From contig DF239634.1 of assembly GCA_000507305.1 (NCBI GenBank), positions 1,005 to 65,004 on the forward strand: a stretch of DNA of 64,000 nucleotides, read 5' to 3'. Each line of letters begins with the position of its first letter. Position 1 is the first letter of the stretch. The notes beneath the pieces are model-generated. The model was not told where the DNA came from and searched no databases. It saw only the letters and a program-made list of their open reading frames with translations. Of the stretch, positions 13,271-25,475 are shown piece after piece. This DNA comes from Breviolum minutum Mf 1.05b.01 (lineage: Eukaryota > Sar > Dinophyceae > Suessiales > Symbiodiniaceae). The position numbers and the translations under genes were made by a program.

Positions 13271-14927
13271 CTGATAAAATCCGCCCCCCCCGGCCCAAAA
13301 AAAAGTTGACGCATGGATACCCAACAAATGATGCTGTTCTTGCGCAAAAATCCCATCATGGTACCTTGTAGCTATTGATGCTATTGTGAAATTTCGGGGG
13401 ATGTAGATGGGAATATTGGAAGTGAGGGAAATTGGTAGGACACATTTGTTGGAAGCTTTGTAATCATATGATAAGGTGTATCAACATGCACATGATTGAT
13501 GTATTGGCATGTAATAAACAAGATGAAGCTACAATATAGCAGTATTCATGCATCTCTCGCACATTCGTCTCAAAGTCAAATTGTGAGACTGGACTAATGA
13601 CTAGCTAGATCGCGTATTGATGCATTTATTGAAAAACATATCTTGGGTAGTAAAAACTCATCTCCTTGGGTGTACTTTCTATATCGAAATATAACCCCCT
13701 TGGCTCCTATATAGTTTTTTGGGGGGTGTTCCTGGAATTTGACCTTCCATGCACTAGTTGATTTTGATGGAGTAAACTAGCAGGATCCTACGGCCCCTAC
13801 GGCCACCCGGAACTTCCATGCCTTGCACTTCCACCGCCCCAGGGCCCCAACACGAGCGGACAAGGCTGGAGATCGCGGGCTTTTGGGACTGCGCGGACTC
13901 AAGGTTTCTGCCTGTTTTTGCACCTGCCAAATGCAAAGCATGCAGCATCACAGAAAGGTTCCTCAATGATAGGGTTCCTTAAGGGAGGGGTCAGAGTGGA
14001 TGGGTTGATCAAGGGTTTCCTCAAGCCAAAATACCTGGTTTTTGTTTTTCTTATTGTTCATTCATACATGTTCAGTACCAGAAAGTATGCCTAGCTTTTT
14101 GCTCATATAGATCCGATCTGTTCAAAAGAGATTCAGATCGTTAGAATATGTTATCACATACTTTATCAAAAATCGAGCTGGATTCTTTGCGACACTGCCC
14201 CTGCGAATGTCTGTGCATGTCGTCAATTCATCCATGATGCATTTCGAGAGAGGGAAAACACACACAAGTTACTTTCTTCAACCTTTTTGTTGTTGCTTCC
14301 ATGCTCAGGGAACCACCCTAGAAAGTGGCTCCAGTTTTTTTTGTGTCTTTTCATATATTGCTGAAACATTCCCATGCTCAAAAAGTTGGAAGAGTTCAGA
14401 CGTCTGCGTTATTTCATGGAAAAAAAATAAACTGGCACCTAGCATATATGATGCCATGCTCATGTTCTATCCCACCCATCTTTTGAGGTAACCTCCCTGA
14501 AACTAACGAGCTAGTTTCCTCTGAAAACATGCCCCAATCGGCCCCAAGGAAATGAAGCATCTTCCAAGCCATTGGAATTTGGGCGAAACATGTTCACACC
14601 CCTAAAAACTTGCATAAACCCCAGAAAATTGCCGGTTTTCGAAGTATGACAATCCCCTTTCGTCTTAAAAACGGTCCCTTTCCAGAAAACATTCGTTGCT
14701 TTTTCGGAGGGTTGGTTTGGGATTGCTTCAGGAAAGGCAACTCCGCAATATCCCCCGGACGACCTGGCATCAAAATGATTTCCAGCTGTCAAATGGTCGT
14801 TTTCGTAGGGTTCATTCAAGCCATCTTAAGAAAAATAAGAAACGCAAGTCAAATTGGATCAATCATCTCCCCCTAAAGATCGCGCAGCAAACACTTACAG
14901 TAGCAAAAAATCGTTGAAAGCACCAAC

Positions 14928-15081
14928 TACTTGGAGGATCATCCCAGTTAGTGAGTGGTTAGTACCCCTCCCATATATAAGCCATTTAGACCATTTGGAG
15001 GGCAACAACCCTACTTAGGGGACTGACTAACCATGGTCATGAATTATTAACCACTTACAAGTCCTGGGATGATCCAAGTAG
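14928..15081. repeat. Inverted-repeat element (MITE-like)
   Basis: The left arm 'ctacttggaggatcatccc' is complementary to the right arm 'gggatgatccaagtag' apart from one inserted base. Inner arms continue (gtggttagta against aaccactta). It is about 154 bp, a non-autonomous transposon-like unit. Confidence 0.7.
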
Positions 15082-15816
15082 GTATGTTCCTCTCAGAAGC
15101 TTTTTGTTTAACGACCGCATCCCAACCAATCTCATCATGCTACTCCTCCTTCACCAGATTCGGTGACCTCATCCCTCAAAGCTTGAAGTGTTACAGCCAT
15201 CTTGTTGGGACCTGACGACGTGAGACATGAGAACCATCGAAAGCCTTTCATTCGATTTTTTTTGTTGAATCATGAGATTTCCCACCCTGCAAAAAAACAA
15301 CCAACAACGATACTTTGCTCAAGAAAATGGAAGGGTCAATCTGGGTGAACGATACACACCCAAAAACCTTGGAAAAGGCAAAACAACTACAAATTCACCA
15401 ATTGTTGGGTTTCACGTTAGTTTTGGGGGGTGTATTCAATTATAAGTTGTCACCTGAAAATGTGTTAGTTACTTCATCTGACAAAGATTCCGTTTCCGAA
15501 AGCCACCATTTCGGATGAGGTCACTGGGTAACAACCCTGAGAAACTCGCCCAAGCACCCTGATGTGCGCATGATCCATTCAATGCTTATGCCACTGCGCG
15601 AACTAAAGAATTGCATCTGATCCGAGAATTGCTACACAACTACCGAGACAAATCACAAGCACATATAGTATATCATTATAATGTAAAATACACAACATTA
15701 TAGTTTCGTTTATATGGGCATATACACATGTTTAAAGACATACATGTACATACATAATGCTGTATATATGTGTGAACAGCTATGTAGCTCACTCAAAAGC
15801 AAAAAAATCAACTCAC

Positions 15817-15873
15817 CAAACTCCTCCCGGACCTCTCGCCGATTTCGGCGCCACGGCCATCGAGCGGAGAGAC
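15817..15873 (-). CDS. Candidate coding exon (unknown protein)
   Basis: 57 bp bounded by CCAAAAAG acceptor and AGTTTG|GTGAGT, a consensus donor. It encodes VSPLDGRGAEIGERSGRSL in phase 0 with G/C-rich third positions. The opposite strand is also open, so confidence is moderate. Confidence 0.4.
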
Positions 15874-17036
15874 CTTTTTGGAGGGAATTTTGTCGTCAAA
15901 AACCCATGGTTTGTTTGGATGGTGCTTGTTTCGTTTCCCTTCATAGACCCTTATTTCTGAGGGGGGTACAAAACGGGGTTGGGTAGGTTTACTCATGTTT
16001 GGAACCTAAAGCTTCATTCTTTCAGGGCAAGCAAGCATTGAGCGTTGAACCAAAAAATGAAAGATATCTTTTAACTCCATTGTATTTTTGTTTGCTCATT
16101 TTGGTACATGGGTAGCATTCGCAAACATTTGGAAGCAAAAAAATCACCAACTTTTATCGAATGGCTCCGTGTCAAAAAATTGGAGAAGCCAACAAAATTT
16201 TCAGAAGAACATGGGGTCCCATTTATAGGAACTGAAGACTTTTCAGTGCTGCAATTTTTTGAGAAAGCATATCACAGGCATTTTTTCTTGTTGGCATGTA
16301 TATTGGGATGGAAAATTGGAATTTGGACATGAAGCATTTGTGTTCTTACTAACGTGGAATGCTGACAAAAATGCACGAGGAGAGTAGCAGTTTGGCATCA
16401 AAATATTCGAACCATATGGTATGTACTGATAGCTCCACGGGCCATTGAGGATATCGAGGGTCCATTTAGCAAAGCTACTATGGTTGGTGCTTCATAGATC
16501 TTTTTGGAATAGAGCCCGCACCCCTCTTCGTAATCGTTTATTTGTCTTCTTCATTGTGAATGTTATCTCTTGTACTTAAGCTTATCCTCAATGTTTTCTG
16601 ATATGTTTTTTGTGTCATATTCCAATCTAGTTCCAATGAATCTGAACCATCCTCATCTCAAGGATTTTCCCACCCCCCCCCCCGTAACTGGTTCCCCTAA
16701 CAGGTACCCGTTTTGTAAGTGATTGAATCACTAACATTTGAGCTACAAAGATACTCTCAGGTAACGCACCGATTGAGGCCATTGAAGTCAAGAGGCAAAT
16801 CTTTGAAGGACATTGCATCAGAGAAAAATGATCCCCCAAGTGTCCGCTGAGATATTTTTACATCTGAATCAGCATTTATCAAAAAATGCAGTGCTTCTGC
16901 ATCTCAAATATAAACAATATATGGTAATATATCATATATCTAACATTATAACATATTCAAACATAGAAAGATATCTCCATTCTCCATGAATCATCACCAT
17001 AGTCCCACCATCCTTGGAAGGCAAACAGCATGCTGT

Positions 17037-17087
17037 TTAACCCAGCCTCCCACGTGCTTCTGCTGCTTGCATGGAAGAGGCGAGATC
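17037..17087 (-). CDS. Candidate exon, possibly terminal (stop TAA)
   Basis: After the acceptor CTACCAG come 16 codons, DLASSMQAAEARGRLG, and then TAA. It may be the last exon of the gene whose exons lie upstream on the minus strand. It could instead splice out at GGCTGG|GTTAAA. An inverted-repeat element starts immediately upstream. Confidence 0.4.
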   Translation of the reverse strand, partial: DLASSMQAAEARGRLG

Positions 17088-17101
17088 CTGGTAGCTTGCA
17101 C

Positions 17102-17270
17102 CAGGAAGGCGGGTCGATCAACGCCGATTATTTCCATAGATAAACTCATCAACCCAATTCCCTAGGGGTTTATAGGGCCCCATTATATAAGGATTCCTAT
17201 TCAAGATGGGACGAGTTTATCCCCAACATAGGGAGTGGATCGACCCTGGCGCAAAGGAAAGTCGTAATAA
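17102..17270. repeat. Inverted-repeat element (MITE-like)
   Basis: The left arm 'ggcgggtcgatc...ataaactcatc' is complementary, with mismatches, to the right arm 'gacgagtttat...ggatcgaccctggcgc'. The element is about 170 bp and abuts the candidate exon at 17037-17087. Confidence 0.55.
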
Positions 17271-17794
17271 CAAGTGGTGTGCGCGCACACACACACACAA
17301 AATGGTGGTAGTTGTAGATGTGTATACTTATCTATTAAAATCACGTGTACAAATATAGCATGTTAGAAGGACAGTACAGTAAGCAAACAACGACACCATA
17401 ACGAAAAACATGAAATGAGTTGAATGCTTTATCTTCAGCAGGTTTAACATACCATGCAGATGATTTCCGCTCAAATCCTGCTAAAATCATCCCAGAGTTC
17501 CCCCTTGAAGACTCAGATCGCGGGCTGTTTCTGTCTGAATCCTTACCATATTTGTAGGGAAATGAAAGTGTGAAACATCTCCAACAAAAGATAAAAAGAC
17601 TACCGAAAAAAACACTAACACGCAAACACACAACCCAACAAAAACGTGATTTTTGTTACCTGATTACCTGCAGTTTCTTTGAAACAAACAATTCCATGTG
17701 AATTTCCCCTTTCCAAAAACTTTCCCAATCCTATTATTTGCAGAAAAAGACAAACACCCTGATAGCGATCGAATCCATCCCTCATGCAATGAGA

Positions 17795-17890
17795 ATCTAA
17801 GGGGCCCACCAACCCCAATGCCAGCCCTTCAGTAAGGCCTTAGTTGAGGTTTAATTCATACCTTACTAAGGCCGGCTATTTGCTGGAAGG
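17795..17890. repeat. MITE-like repeat, family C
   Basis: 'gaatctaaggggcccacc', 'ccccaatgccag', 'aaggccttagtt' and 'aaggccggctatttgc' in the family C order. Confidence 0.6.
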
Positions 17891-17959
17891 AATGGCTCTG
17901 GGTTGTTTTTTTTTTTGGGAGCCCGGACCGGCACCGGTGCAGTTTGCGCGAAATTCGGT

Positions 17960-18062
17960 GCTCGCGCGGAAAGTGGAGCTGTGGGCAAGGGCCTGGCCAA
18001 ATTGGATCATTTCCCCAGGGATCCGGGTGAACATAAAAAGTATTTGAAACCACAGTTTTTTT
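17960..18062. repeat. MITE-like repeat, family E
   Basis: 'caaattggatcatttcccc', 'gggtgaacataaaaagt' and 'atttgaaaccac' match the family E copies at 23405, 25385, 43205 and 62605. Confidence 0.5.
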
Positions 18063-18189
18063 TGGGGGGGAGCGATTTTCACAAGTTACAAGCAAAAAAG
18101 GTGATTTTTCTGGAAATCATGGAATATATAAACTGAACTACAGTTTAGCTCAACTGGTAGTGTGTGCTGGATTTCTAAATCATCTCAAA

Positions 18190-18290
18190 ACACTAAAAAC
18201 TACTGTTGATGCTTCAGAAATCCCATTCCCAACCACCGTTTGGATGTATAAAACCCTGTAAATAATGGGATAAACTACCAACCTCAAGTA
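18190..18290. repeat. MITE-like repeat, family B
   Basis: 'actgttgatgcttcagaaatcc', in pieces, then 'accaccgtttggatgtataaaa' words and 'ccctgtaaataatgggata'. This is the family B core, also found at 24768, 35962, 38848, 40255 and 41843. Confidence 0.65.
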
Positions 18291-18629
18291 TCATTTGGGG
18301 TTGTCATTTGTTTCATTTGGGTTTTCGTTTGAGTTCACCATCATATCTCTAATCTGACAGTTGCTGCTACATTACCTACTTGACCACGACGAAAAGTTTC
18401 CCGTTGTTCTTCATGTGTGAACCATTGCTTTTTTTGGGCTGGTTGGAGAATTCCATGTTCTTATGTTGACCTAATGGTACCCAAACAATCGCCAAAATCC
18501 TGCCCAAATCACTAAAACCTACCAAATCCATGGATAATAAACTCATTTTAGACCTCCTTTAAAACTAACAGTAAGTTTACCCCGGAGATTTTCAATGGTT
18601 GGAATAATGAAATTTTCATTTTGTCATGG

Positions 18630-18740
18630 GAATCTAAGGGGCACAGACCCATGGCACACCCATGGCACCCCCACCAAGAAAGAAGGCCTTATTACTGCAT
18701 GATTAACCACCATCGTCCCTTAACCTGGTCAGGTCTTCTT
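18630..18740. repeat. MITE-like repeat, family C
   Basis: 'gggaatctaaggggc', 'aagaaggcctta' and 'accaccatcgtccctta' in family C order. Confidence 0.55.
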
Positions 18741-18845
18741 AAAGGTTTTACTTCTTAAACTTAGATATCTTTTTGTAGGCTTCATTTCAAAGGCCGCAGA
18801 TTTCTGGCATTGGTTACAGGATAAACAGCGCCCCTTAGATTCTAC

Positions 18846-18911
18846 CAACTGCTCTGCCGCTCTGCCGCCTGGCATAGTCTTCAGGAAAGTCACCAAATGG
18901 CGACTCTTGTC
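18846..18911 (-). CDS. Candidate coding exon (unknown protein)
   Basis: Exactly 22 codons between TTCCAAAAG and CAGTTG|GTAGAA. It encodes a peptide that begins DKSRHLVTFLKT and ends GGRAAEQL, phase 0 at both ends, with third positions rich in G/C. No family recognised. Confidence 0.5.
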
Positions 18912-19239
18912 CTTTTGGAATCCTCAAGAAAAGGCGAATGAGGAGTGAATTGAAATTATCAAATCTTACATATCTCTGTATGCTTATAATAAATATATGG
19001 CGTACATATACATGTCATAAATATTTGTATAAAGTATAGATATTCTCTGGGCAAATTAGTTGTTCTAATTCTTCACCAACCCGTTTTTTTCCCTGAAAGA
19101 AAAGGGATTTTCTCCTCCCTAAGCCATTTTCAGGCATCACATTGTAGATTAACACTATACATATGTGAATGATACATCTAATAGTGGTTACAATGAACGT
19201 ACATCTACAACAATGTGTGTCAAGATACACATCCTGCAC

Positions 19240-19276
19240 ATCATATATATATATATATGCATATATATATATACAT
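19240..19276. repeat. (AT)n microsatellite
   Basis: TA runs with a single GC interruption. Confidence 0.9.
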
Positions 19277-20246
19277 ATCAGCTTTCATATCCACGCGGTG
19301 CACCATAATCTGTGCACATGTTTGACAAAAACAGATAGAAGTGCACCTCATCCATTTCATTTCCAGTCCATGTTGATCTACCATGCATGGCAAGGACCAC
19401 ACCACAAACAGAGAGAGAGAAAGAGAAGCAGCAATCGTTCCGCAATTCACTTTTTGCGGATCAAGGTGAAATATAGTTGCTGCTTTAAAGGAGCAAAGGA
19501 ACCAACTTTGATTCAACACGGAAACAAAGTGCACCGCACATGACCAAGCCTAACACGATTTTTTGCAGAATGAATCTAAATCTCAACACATCCCAAGCCC
19601 GGGGGAATGTTCGTTCGAGACCAAGCCATTTTTCGGGGCTCCTCCCACGCGCTTTGTCGATTCTCCTGCGCCGAAACCTTGGTCGAAACCCCGGGAAATT
19701 TTCGTGGGGAAATGTTCGCAGGTGTAAGGTGGATACAAAACTGAAGTGAGGGATATTTTCCATTGGGGAGGGACATGTCTTTTCTGTCTCGCATCTTTTT
19801 AGGCATTCTTTTTGTGTGCATTGGTAAGGAAAGGGCCACCAGCACTTTTTGTTCTTGGAACCCGGTTTTTTTCTCCCCTCCCAGCAAAAAAAGAGAGATA
19901 ACATGTTCATGTTTCTCCTGATGCTAGGAAGTTTTCCCAACTATGGTGAAGGTAAACATCTTTCTAATACGGAAAATTAATCAAGCTAGATCTCACTAGG
20001 TTGGTACCCTTTGGCACCTCTCCAGCTTCTTGCAGAAAAAAAAATCAAATCTATTGAATCCTCATTGGTTCATGTTCCAAATCATGCTTATTTAATGCCT
20101 TATGAAATAATTATAATACATCACCAGGATGAAAATCAGGGATTGATTATGGAGAAACTTGGCCGTAGCTAACCAGCTCGCTCCCCATTATGACATGGGA
20201 TTTGATACTCTAGTGTTTGATGTCTTTGTTGACACATTTGACCAGT

Positions 20247-20249
<3 letters not shown>

Positions 20250-20280
<31 letters not shown>
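20250..20280. repeat. (TA)n microsatellite
   Basis: About fifteen uninterrupted TA units. Confidence 0.95.
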
Positions 20281-20282
<2 letters not shown>

Positions 20283-20354
20283 GTAAAACACTTGATTTCT
20301 CTGGAAAAAAGATCCAATCTTCAGAACCAAATGCCCCAACTCTTCCCTCCCCCA

Positions 20355-20460
20355 ATTCAGGGGTCATTTTTTTTGTCCACTATGAGGGGAAATTCCCATG
20401 CGGAGTTGCTGCTTGTTTGATTCACCCCAAAATGGGAGACATTCAGTGACCCCTCCCCAA
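20355..20460. repeat. MITE-like repeat, family D (diverged)
   Basis: 'caattcaggggtcattttt' at the left and 'ttgtttgattcaccccaaaatggg' words at the right match the ends of family D at 42918 and 56910. Confidence 0.5.
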
Positions 20461-20473
20461 TGGCCAATATGAC

Positions 20474-20574
20474 TTTTTCCCGGAGATCAAGACACTTTTT
20501 CTGTCGATCGAACTGATCGGCCAGCTGCAACAACGCCGCAGCCGAGATCTTTGACATGGCGGCCTTGTTAGCTG
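20474..20574 (-). CDS. Candidate coding exon (unknown, helical)
   Basis: Between ATTTTCAG and GGAAAAA|GTCAT. It reads AANKAAMSKISAAALLQLAD and then QFDRQKKCLDLREK, an amphipathic helical stretch. Exon edges are inferred from splice signals. It lies on the same strand as the neighbouring exons. Confidence 0.5.
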
Positions 20575-21323
20575 CTGAAAATCGTCAACAAGAACATGCA
20601 GAAACCCGCCCATAATGTGATTTGTTGGGAAAAATCTTTAGATTATTTTCTTGTTCACTGTTCTGATCCCAAAAAGGTCCCCAACACAACCAGGTTGTTT
20701 GATATATCTTTTTCGCCGTGCTGTGTTTTTGTTCAAAAGGCCAGTTTAGGAAGCAGGAGAGTTTGGCAGGGAAAACTTGCTAAGAGGAAAAGTCAAAACG
20801 AAAACGAAACAAACAAATTCGGGGTTCCCGGGTTTTTGGTCATTTTTGGACATTAAATTTGTATATTCCAAAATTACTGTCAGAGATTTCAGAAGGGGGG
20901 CCCTGGAATTCCTGTCTTTAGAAAAACCTGACAGGAATCTCAGAAATTGTTGCTCCTTTCAAAAAATGCCATTCCCGTCAGACCTCAAGGGGGTTCTTTT
21001 AACAGTCTACACTTCACCCTGTTTTGCTTTCGTGAAGTCCTGCGCTCTCGCATGATAGTTTCTGAAGACGATGTCTTACCCCAAAATATGTCCTAATATA
21101 AATCATCCATATGCTACAAGTTGCACATGCACAATATTATCTTGTCTTTATACACATTTGAAACATATACAGAATAACTATAACTATATTGTTTATATGC
21201 ACATAACATCTAAAAATATGTATATTATAGATATTGTATACTGTACATCTCCTACAAATATGCAGAGTATTTTCTTTTTCATGATTTTCTCATGAAATTC
21301 GATGAACTTCCACCCACATTCAC

Positions 21324-21417
21324 CTTGAGATCCCGGACGGCGTACGGAAACACGGCGGTGTTCGCCCCCGTGGTGACTACGGAGGAACCAAAGGGCCGCG
21401 GGCAGGAAAGAGCTGGC
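21324..21417 (-). CDS. Candidate coding exon (unknown protein)
   Basis: A G/C-rich block between GAAG and CTCAAG|GTGAAT, a strong donor. The frame gives RPFGSSVVTTGANTAVFPYA then VRDLK, with very high G/C at third positions. A plus-strand frame is also open but lacks equally good splice signals. Confidence 0.5.
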
Positions 21418-21439
21418 CTTCTTATCCGGGGAGTATTGA

Positions 21440-21505
21440 GGGATCATGATGGTTAATAAGCCCTTAATAAGGCCAGCTATTTGCTAAGGGAGGTGGCATT
21501 ATGTC
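21440..21505. repeat. MITE-like repeat, family C (partial)
   Basis: 'gatggttaataagccctta', 'ataaggccagctatttgc' and 'ggtggcatt' match one end of family C. Confidence 0.5.
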
Positions 21506-22211
21506 GATTTTTTGGGGGCGTGTACCCTGAAATTCTCATGAGATATGGACAACATGATGTTTTTCTTGCGCCCGAAAAATGTGGTGGGTGTGATCGAAAC
21601 CTGGGGACCTGGCTCCACTTCAACCAACACAGCTTTTTGGAGTGGTTTTGACATGGTTTCCAACAAGAAAACGGCACCAAAATAAAAGTTACCTAGGGAA
21701 GGGCAGCCCTCGGAAACCTCAACAAAACCATCATTGTCAACGTTGGAAGACCCACACTGCACCTACCGCAGTTTGTCCTCTTTTCTTCCCCAAATCCCCA
21801 CGGGTTTCGCGCGGGGAAAACCAACCCACCGATTGGGGGCTGGTCAAACGCCTGTTCAACAACAGTAAGATGTTGTTTTGAGCCTGATGTGCACAGTAAT
21901 TACACCATAGTGAAAGTAGATGGTGAGCCGGCTAGCCACTCCAAGTTCGGTGGCGATTTGTTTTCGGGGCCATGATAAATCAATACATGGGAGTTCTTCC
22001 ATGTACTTTCCAGGTGTTTTTCTTTAATGTTTGAGCCATGTTGATTGGAATGACCCATAAACCTTCAAGAAGTGAAGGTAAGGAAAACACATGGCAAAGC
22101 TCAAACAAACTCATTGAAGCTCAGCCACAACATTGATGAAAACAACCAATCCGTTGCTTAAGAAATTACAAAGTGACATGGTGCATTCTACAGAAATCTG
22201 GCTCACCAGTT

Positions 22212-22250
22212 GATATATATACATATATACTTATATATATATATATATTA
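22212..22250. repeat. (AT)n microsatellite
   Basis: Interrupted TA runs. Confidence 0.85.
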
Positions 22251-22299
22251 CTTAACTCTAAAATCATTGGATATGCCCTCCAGATTTCCTGAACTATAT

Positions 22300-22366
22300 A
22301 GATTTCCAAACGACTCAAAACGCTATTGACATAGCTCAAAGATGGCTCAAACAAACCCCAGAAAAT
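22300..22366 (-). CDS. Weak candidate coding exon
   Basis: After the good acceptor CACTTGCAG the frame reads IFWGLFEPSLSYVNSVLSRL. The donor is not clear, so the lower edge is approximate. It is supported only by the acceptor and by same-strand neighbours. Confidence 0.3.
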
Positions 22367-23277
22367 CTGCAAGTGACGCCATTAGAGTCAGAAGTCATCT
22401 TTCACTCTCAGCAATTAAACGTTGCACCTGTCATGTGACACCAAATCAAGGACATCAAATTGATGACATGAAAACGTCTCCCTACACACTCCAAAAGAAG
22501 TGATTGACAGCAAAATATACAGGTGCTCACCATCAACGGACTTTGGTACAATGAACATTTTGCTACATTCTGCTTCGCACATTCTTTTGGGGGGATTTTT
22601 TTTGTCAAACTTGTGACCATATGACCCATGTTGAGGTGCAAAGATTTGGGTATGAAAACCCGGAGATCAGCCCTTCAGAAATCGTTTCCGGAAACGAGTT
22701 GAGTTGCTTTCGTTGGATGTTGAGGGATGCAGATTTTTTAAGAGGGAGATCATTTTAGTTGTAGATCCTTTGCATTTAGGAAAAAACCCTCAACTTCTAA
22801 ACAGTGGCAGTCATATGCAACAACAATTAGAACCGCTGACTTCTACGTGTATATACAAGTATGTAATATTATGTAATATGCATTATATGATACATCATTT
22901 CAATTGGGACTTTGGCTTAGGACATGCTGGATAATCATCATAAGTTCAACCGCTCCTGTGAGAGAACAGCTACAGCCCGGACTACAGCTCTGAAATTTCA
23001 CATAGACCCAAAATAGCCATATTTGAAAGGAAATACACCTTCCAAGCTAGTACCTTTCAGCATCTAAATCTTGAATTCTTCCACGTGTTCCACTTACCTC
23101 AAGTATCTTCACTTCATGTTGAGGGCATCACGCATCAGCATGGTTAACAAAGACAAAAACACAGAATCATCATCATAAAGTCATGTTTTTGGGGTAAATT
23201 ATCATCAAAATTAGTGCCAATTTTTTGAGTCGCCGTCCCTGAATTAACCGCCGCATGGATTTCAAAAAGGAATCAAC

Positions 23278-23371
23278 TCCCTTGCCGTCCAATTTTTTGC
23301 CTAACATTCAGTCGCAACTTCCCTTTTTTCACAGCGGCGGCCTCTTGTATAGAAATTTTGCGTTGCAACTC
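23278..23371 (-). CDS. Candidate coding exon (basic, helical)
   Basis: Acceptor TTTTTGTGTGCAG, donor GGGA|GTTGAT. It encodes ELQRKISIQEAAAVKKGKLR followed by LNVRQKIGRQG. Protein unknown. Confidence 0.55.
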
Positions 23372-23404
23372 CTGCACACAAAAATGGATGGGAGCGGTGT
23401 ATAA

Positions 23405-23525
23405 CTCGTTGGTGGTTTTTTGCCACCCATCTGAAAAAATATGCTCGTCAAATTGGAGCATGAAACCCCAAGGATCGGGGTGCAAAAAAAAATGAAACCA
23501 CCACCTAGATGACCACCCGGTGGTT
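23405..23525. repeat. MITE-like repeat, family E
   Basis: 'ttggtggttttttgcc', 'gaaaaaatatgctcgtcaaa', 'ttggagcatgaaacc' and 'atgaaaccaccacctag' match family E, in the orientation of the 43205 copy. Confidence 0.6.
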
Positions 23526-24117
23526 GGCGGTTGGCCGTCCACTCCTACAACATTACTCTCTATCTGTAAACGTTGAAGGAGTAGAGTACCAAACCAACTT
23601 AAAAATCACTATGTTTCCGGAAGATGTCTCGAGAAAAATCGTGGTAATGATGTGACTGCTACTAAATATACTAAATTTCGCCAATCAACCAAGTCCAAAC
23701 ACCTGATCGAATTTGAAGTGTTTCACTTTCTGATGCCTTTGTCATTCCAACAATTTTGGATGATGAAATCAGGGGGGCAGCATTGCCCGAAAATCATCAA
23801 TCACCATCTTTTCTACTGCCACTCCGAGATGTTCATCAACTCTTGACCCAAGAAATGTCTACCAAAAGTAGAAGAACACTTGCCATGCTCACTGCGCAAG
23901 GAATATATTTTAGAGGTGGAATCCATATTGCTAAGAGCTCCGGAGGATGTGTTTTGAAGGGAACGACATGTCACCTCAACCAAATCTACGCCGGATAGAA
24001 TAGGGAAAATAACACAACAAGTTCATCAACTATTTTTTTTCAACCTGTCCAAGTCAACTGGTTGATTACAGTTCTTGCAGATATCTTTTTTTGTGAACAA
24101 AACGCGCTTACGTTTAC

Positions 24118-24171
24118 TGTAACAGGGATGCAGAACACGCTGCAGATCGCTTTTTGAATTTGAAAAACATC
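24118..24171 (-). CDS. Candidate coding exon (unknown protein)
   Basis: Acceptor GCTTCACAG, donor GTTACA|GTAAAC. In the phase set by the preceding exon (24727-24682) it reads CFSNSKSDLQRVLHPCY. An alternative frame gives DVFQIQKAICSVFCIPVT. Confidence 0.5.
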
Positions 24172-24681
24172 CTGTGAAGCATCGGTTAAAGAACACACAC
24201 ACACCGGCTGTACATATATAATTCTTTTTGGCTAAATTGTCTGTGTCTGTAATAATTCCCAAACCCCCTAATTTTGTGGAGGCCATTTTTTGGGAGAAAT
24301 CTAAATCATATCTTCATTAAAAAACCTGGGCAAATTATAAACTGTCCTTTTTGGGGGGAAGAATTCGGAAGAATCCCTTTCTAGAAGGGAACAGTTTGTT
24401 TACGTACAATAAAAGGAAAGTCCTTGAAGATTTTGGACGCCGTTGTTTTCAAAAATAAACTCTCCCTTTTACACACAAAAAGAACCAAAAAACACCATTT
24501 CAGTTTTGTGTGACCATAGAAATTGAGCAAATGTCTGGAAATAAGGGCAAAAAAAACATACATTGCGTATCTGGGATATATAAATATATACACCTTGCCT
24601 TTAGAGAAATAGGAAAACCACCCATTTTGTTTGGGTTTCCCCTCCATCAAAAAAAGGTCGGGGAAACAACCACCATCCAAC

Positions 24682-24727
24682 CAGCGAGTCCGATCGCCTC
24701 CCGAAGCAGCCGTCGAAGATCCTGGTC
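24682..24727 (-). CDS. Candidate coding exon (unknown, helical)
   Basis: Between AACGAG and CTCGCTG|GTTGGA. It encodes DQDLRRLLREAIGLA and ends with one base (phase 1), which joins in phase to the exon at 24171-24118. Confidence 0.5.
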
Positions 24728-24767
24728 CTCGTTTTTTTGGCACCATATGTTGGAGTGACGGATGGCC

Positions 24768-24903
24768 TTAACTGTTGATGCTGCAGAAATCCCAAACAAC
24801 CACCGTTTGGATGTATAAAACCTTTGCAAATCATCAACAAAAACATGGGGAAAAACTACCAACCACAAATGGTGATCGCCGGAATTCTGAACCATCAACA
24901 GTA
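24768..24903. repeat. MITE-like repeat, family B
   Basis: Begins 'aactgttgatgctgcagaa' and ends 'tctgaaccatcaacagta'. The ends are complementary (CTGTTGATG against CATCAACAG), with the core 'gtttggatgtataaaacc'. Confidence 0.7.
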
Positions 24904-25384
24904 TTAGGGGCTGATGAAACGTGATCTTCCCTGATTTTCCCACGAGGGCGGTACAGCTTAGGGGTAGCTTGACCAGTCAGTATTTCAGGTATTTTTGTTG
25001 TTTGTTCAACGTCTAGAACTGAAAACAACCCGTATAGTGACCTGTTTTATGAAAATTTCAAAGTAATCCCTGTGTAATTTCGCCCTTGAACTTGGGTAGT
25101 TGTTCATCAAAAAGACTACAAATAGGGCTGAAACTGGTGACTGCGGGGAGCTTTAGCTAATATAACCTGGCTTGGTGGTTTAACCACAACCCAGAAAGAT
25201 AATGAAAGATATGCAGTCAAAATGGTTTGGTGAGCATCTTTCCCTGTAGGAAAAGACACACATTGAACCAATGGAACATCAATTTTCAACTAAGCGGCTG
25301 AGAACCGGATTCCCATCATAGGCCATTTCACAATCCCTATAGTAAAAGGGGAAAACTGCAACCCTTTGGATTATTAGCTACCCC

Positions 25385-25475
25385 CCAACCCGGTTTGACA
25401 AAATGCACAAGTCAAACTGGATCATCTCCGCAGGGAGGGGTGAAAATAAAACATCATTGAAATGTTGAAAGCATC
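25385..25475. repeat. MITE-like repeat, family E (diverged)
   Basis: 'gtcaaactggatcatctcc', 'ggggtgaaaataaaac' and 'attgaaatgttgaaag'. Confidence 0.4.

Larger units (their letters stand above)
12354..15816. other. Gene-poor stretch upstream of the PACRG-like gene
   Basis: Two G/C-rich coding-like blocks lie here. One is the exon at 13229-13270. The other, at about 13784-13930, is open on both strands with good splice signals on each, so its strand is unresolved. The rest is intron or intergenic sequence with one inverted-repeat element at 14928-15081. Confidence 0.4.

Noticed and set aside
17255..17285. rRNA-like words ('aagtcgtaa', 'caag')
   Set aside because: Too short and interrupted. 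No flanking rRNA sequence; it overlaps an inverted-repeat element and a CA run.
19570..19745. G/C-rich coding-like block
   Set aside because: Open in several frames on both strands with one good donor (GCAG|GTGTAAG, plus) but no acceptor or homology. Not listed as an exon.
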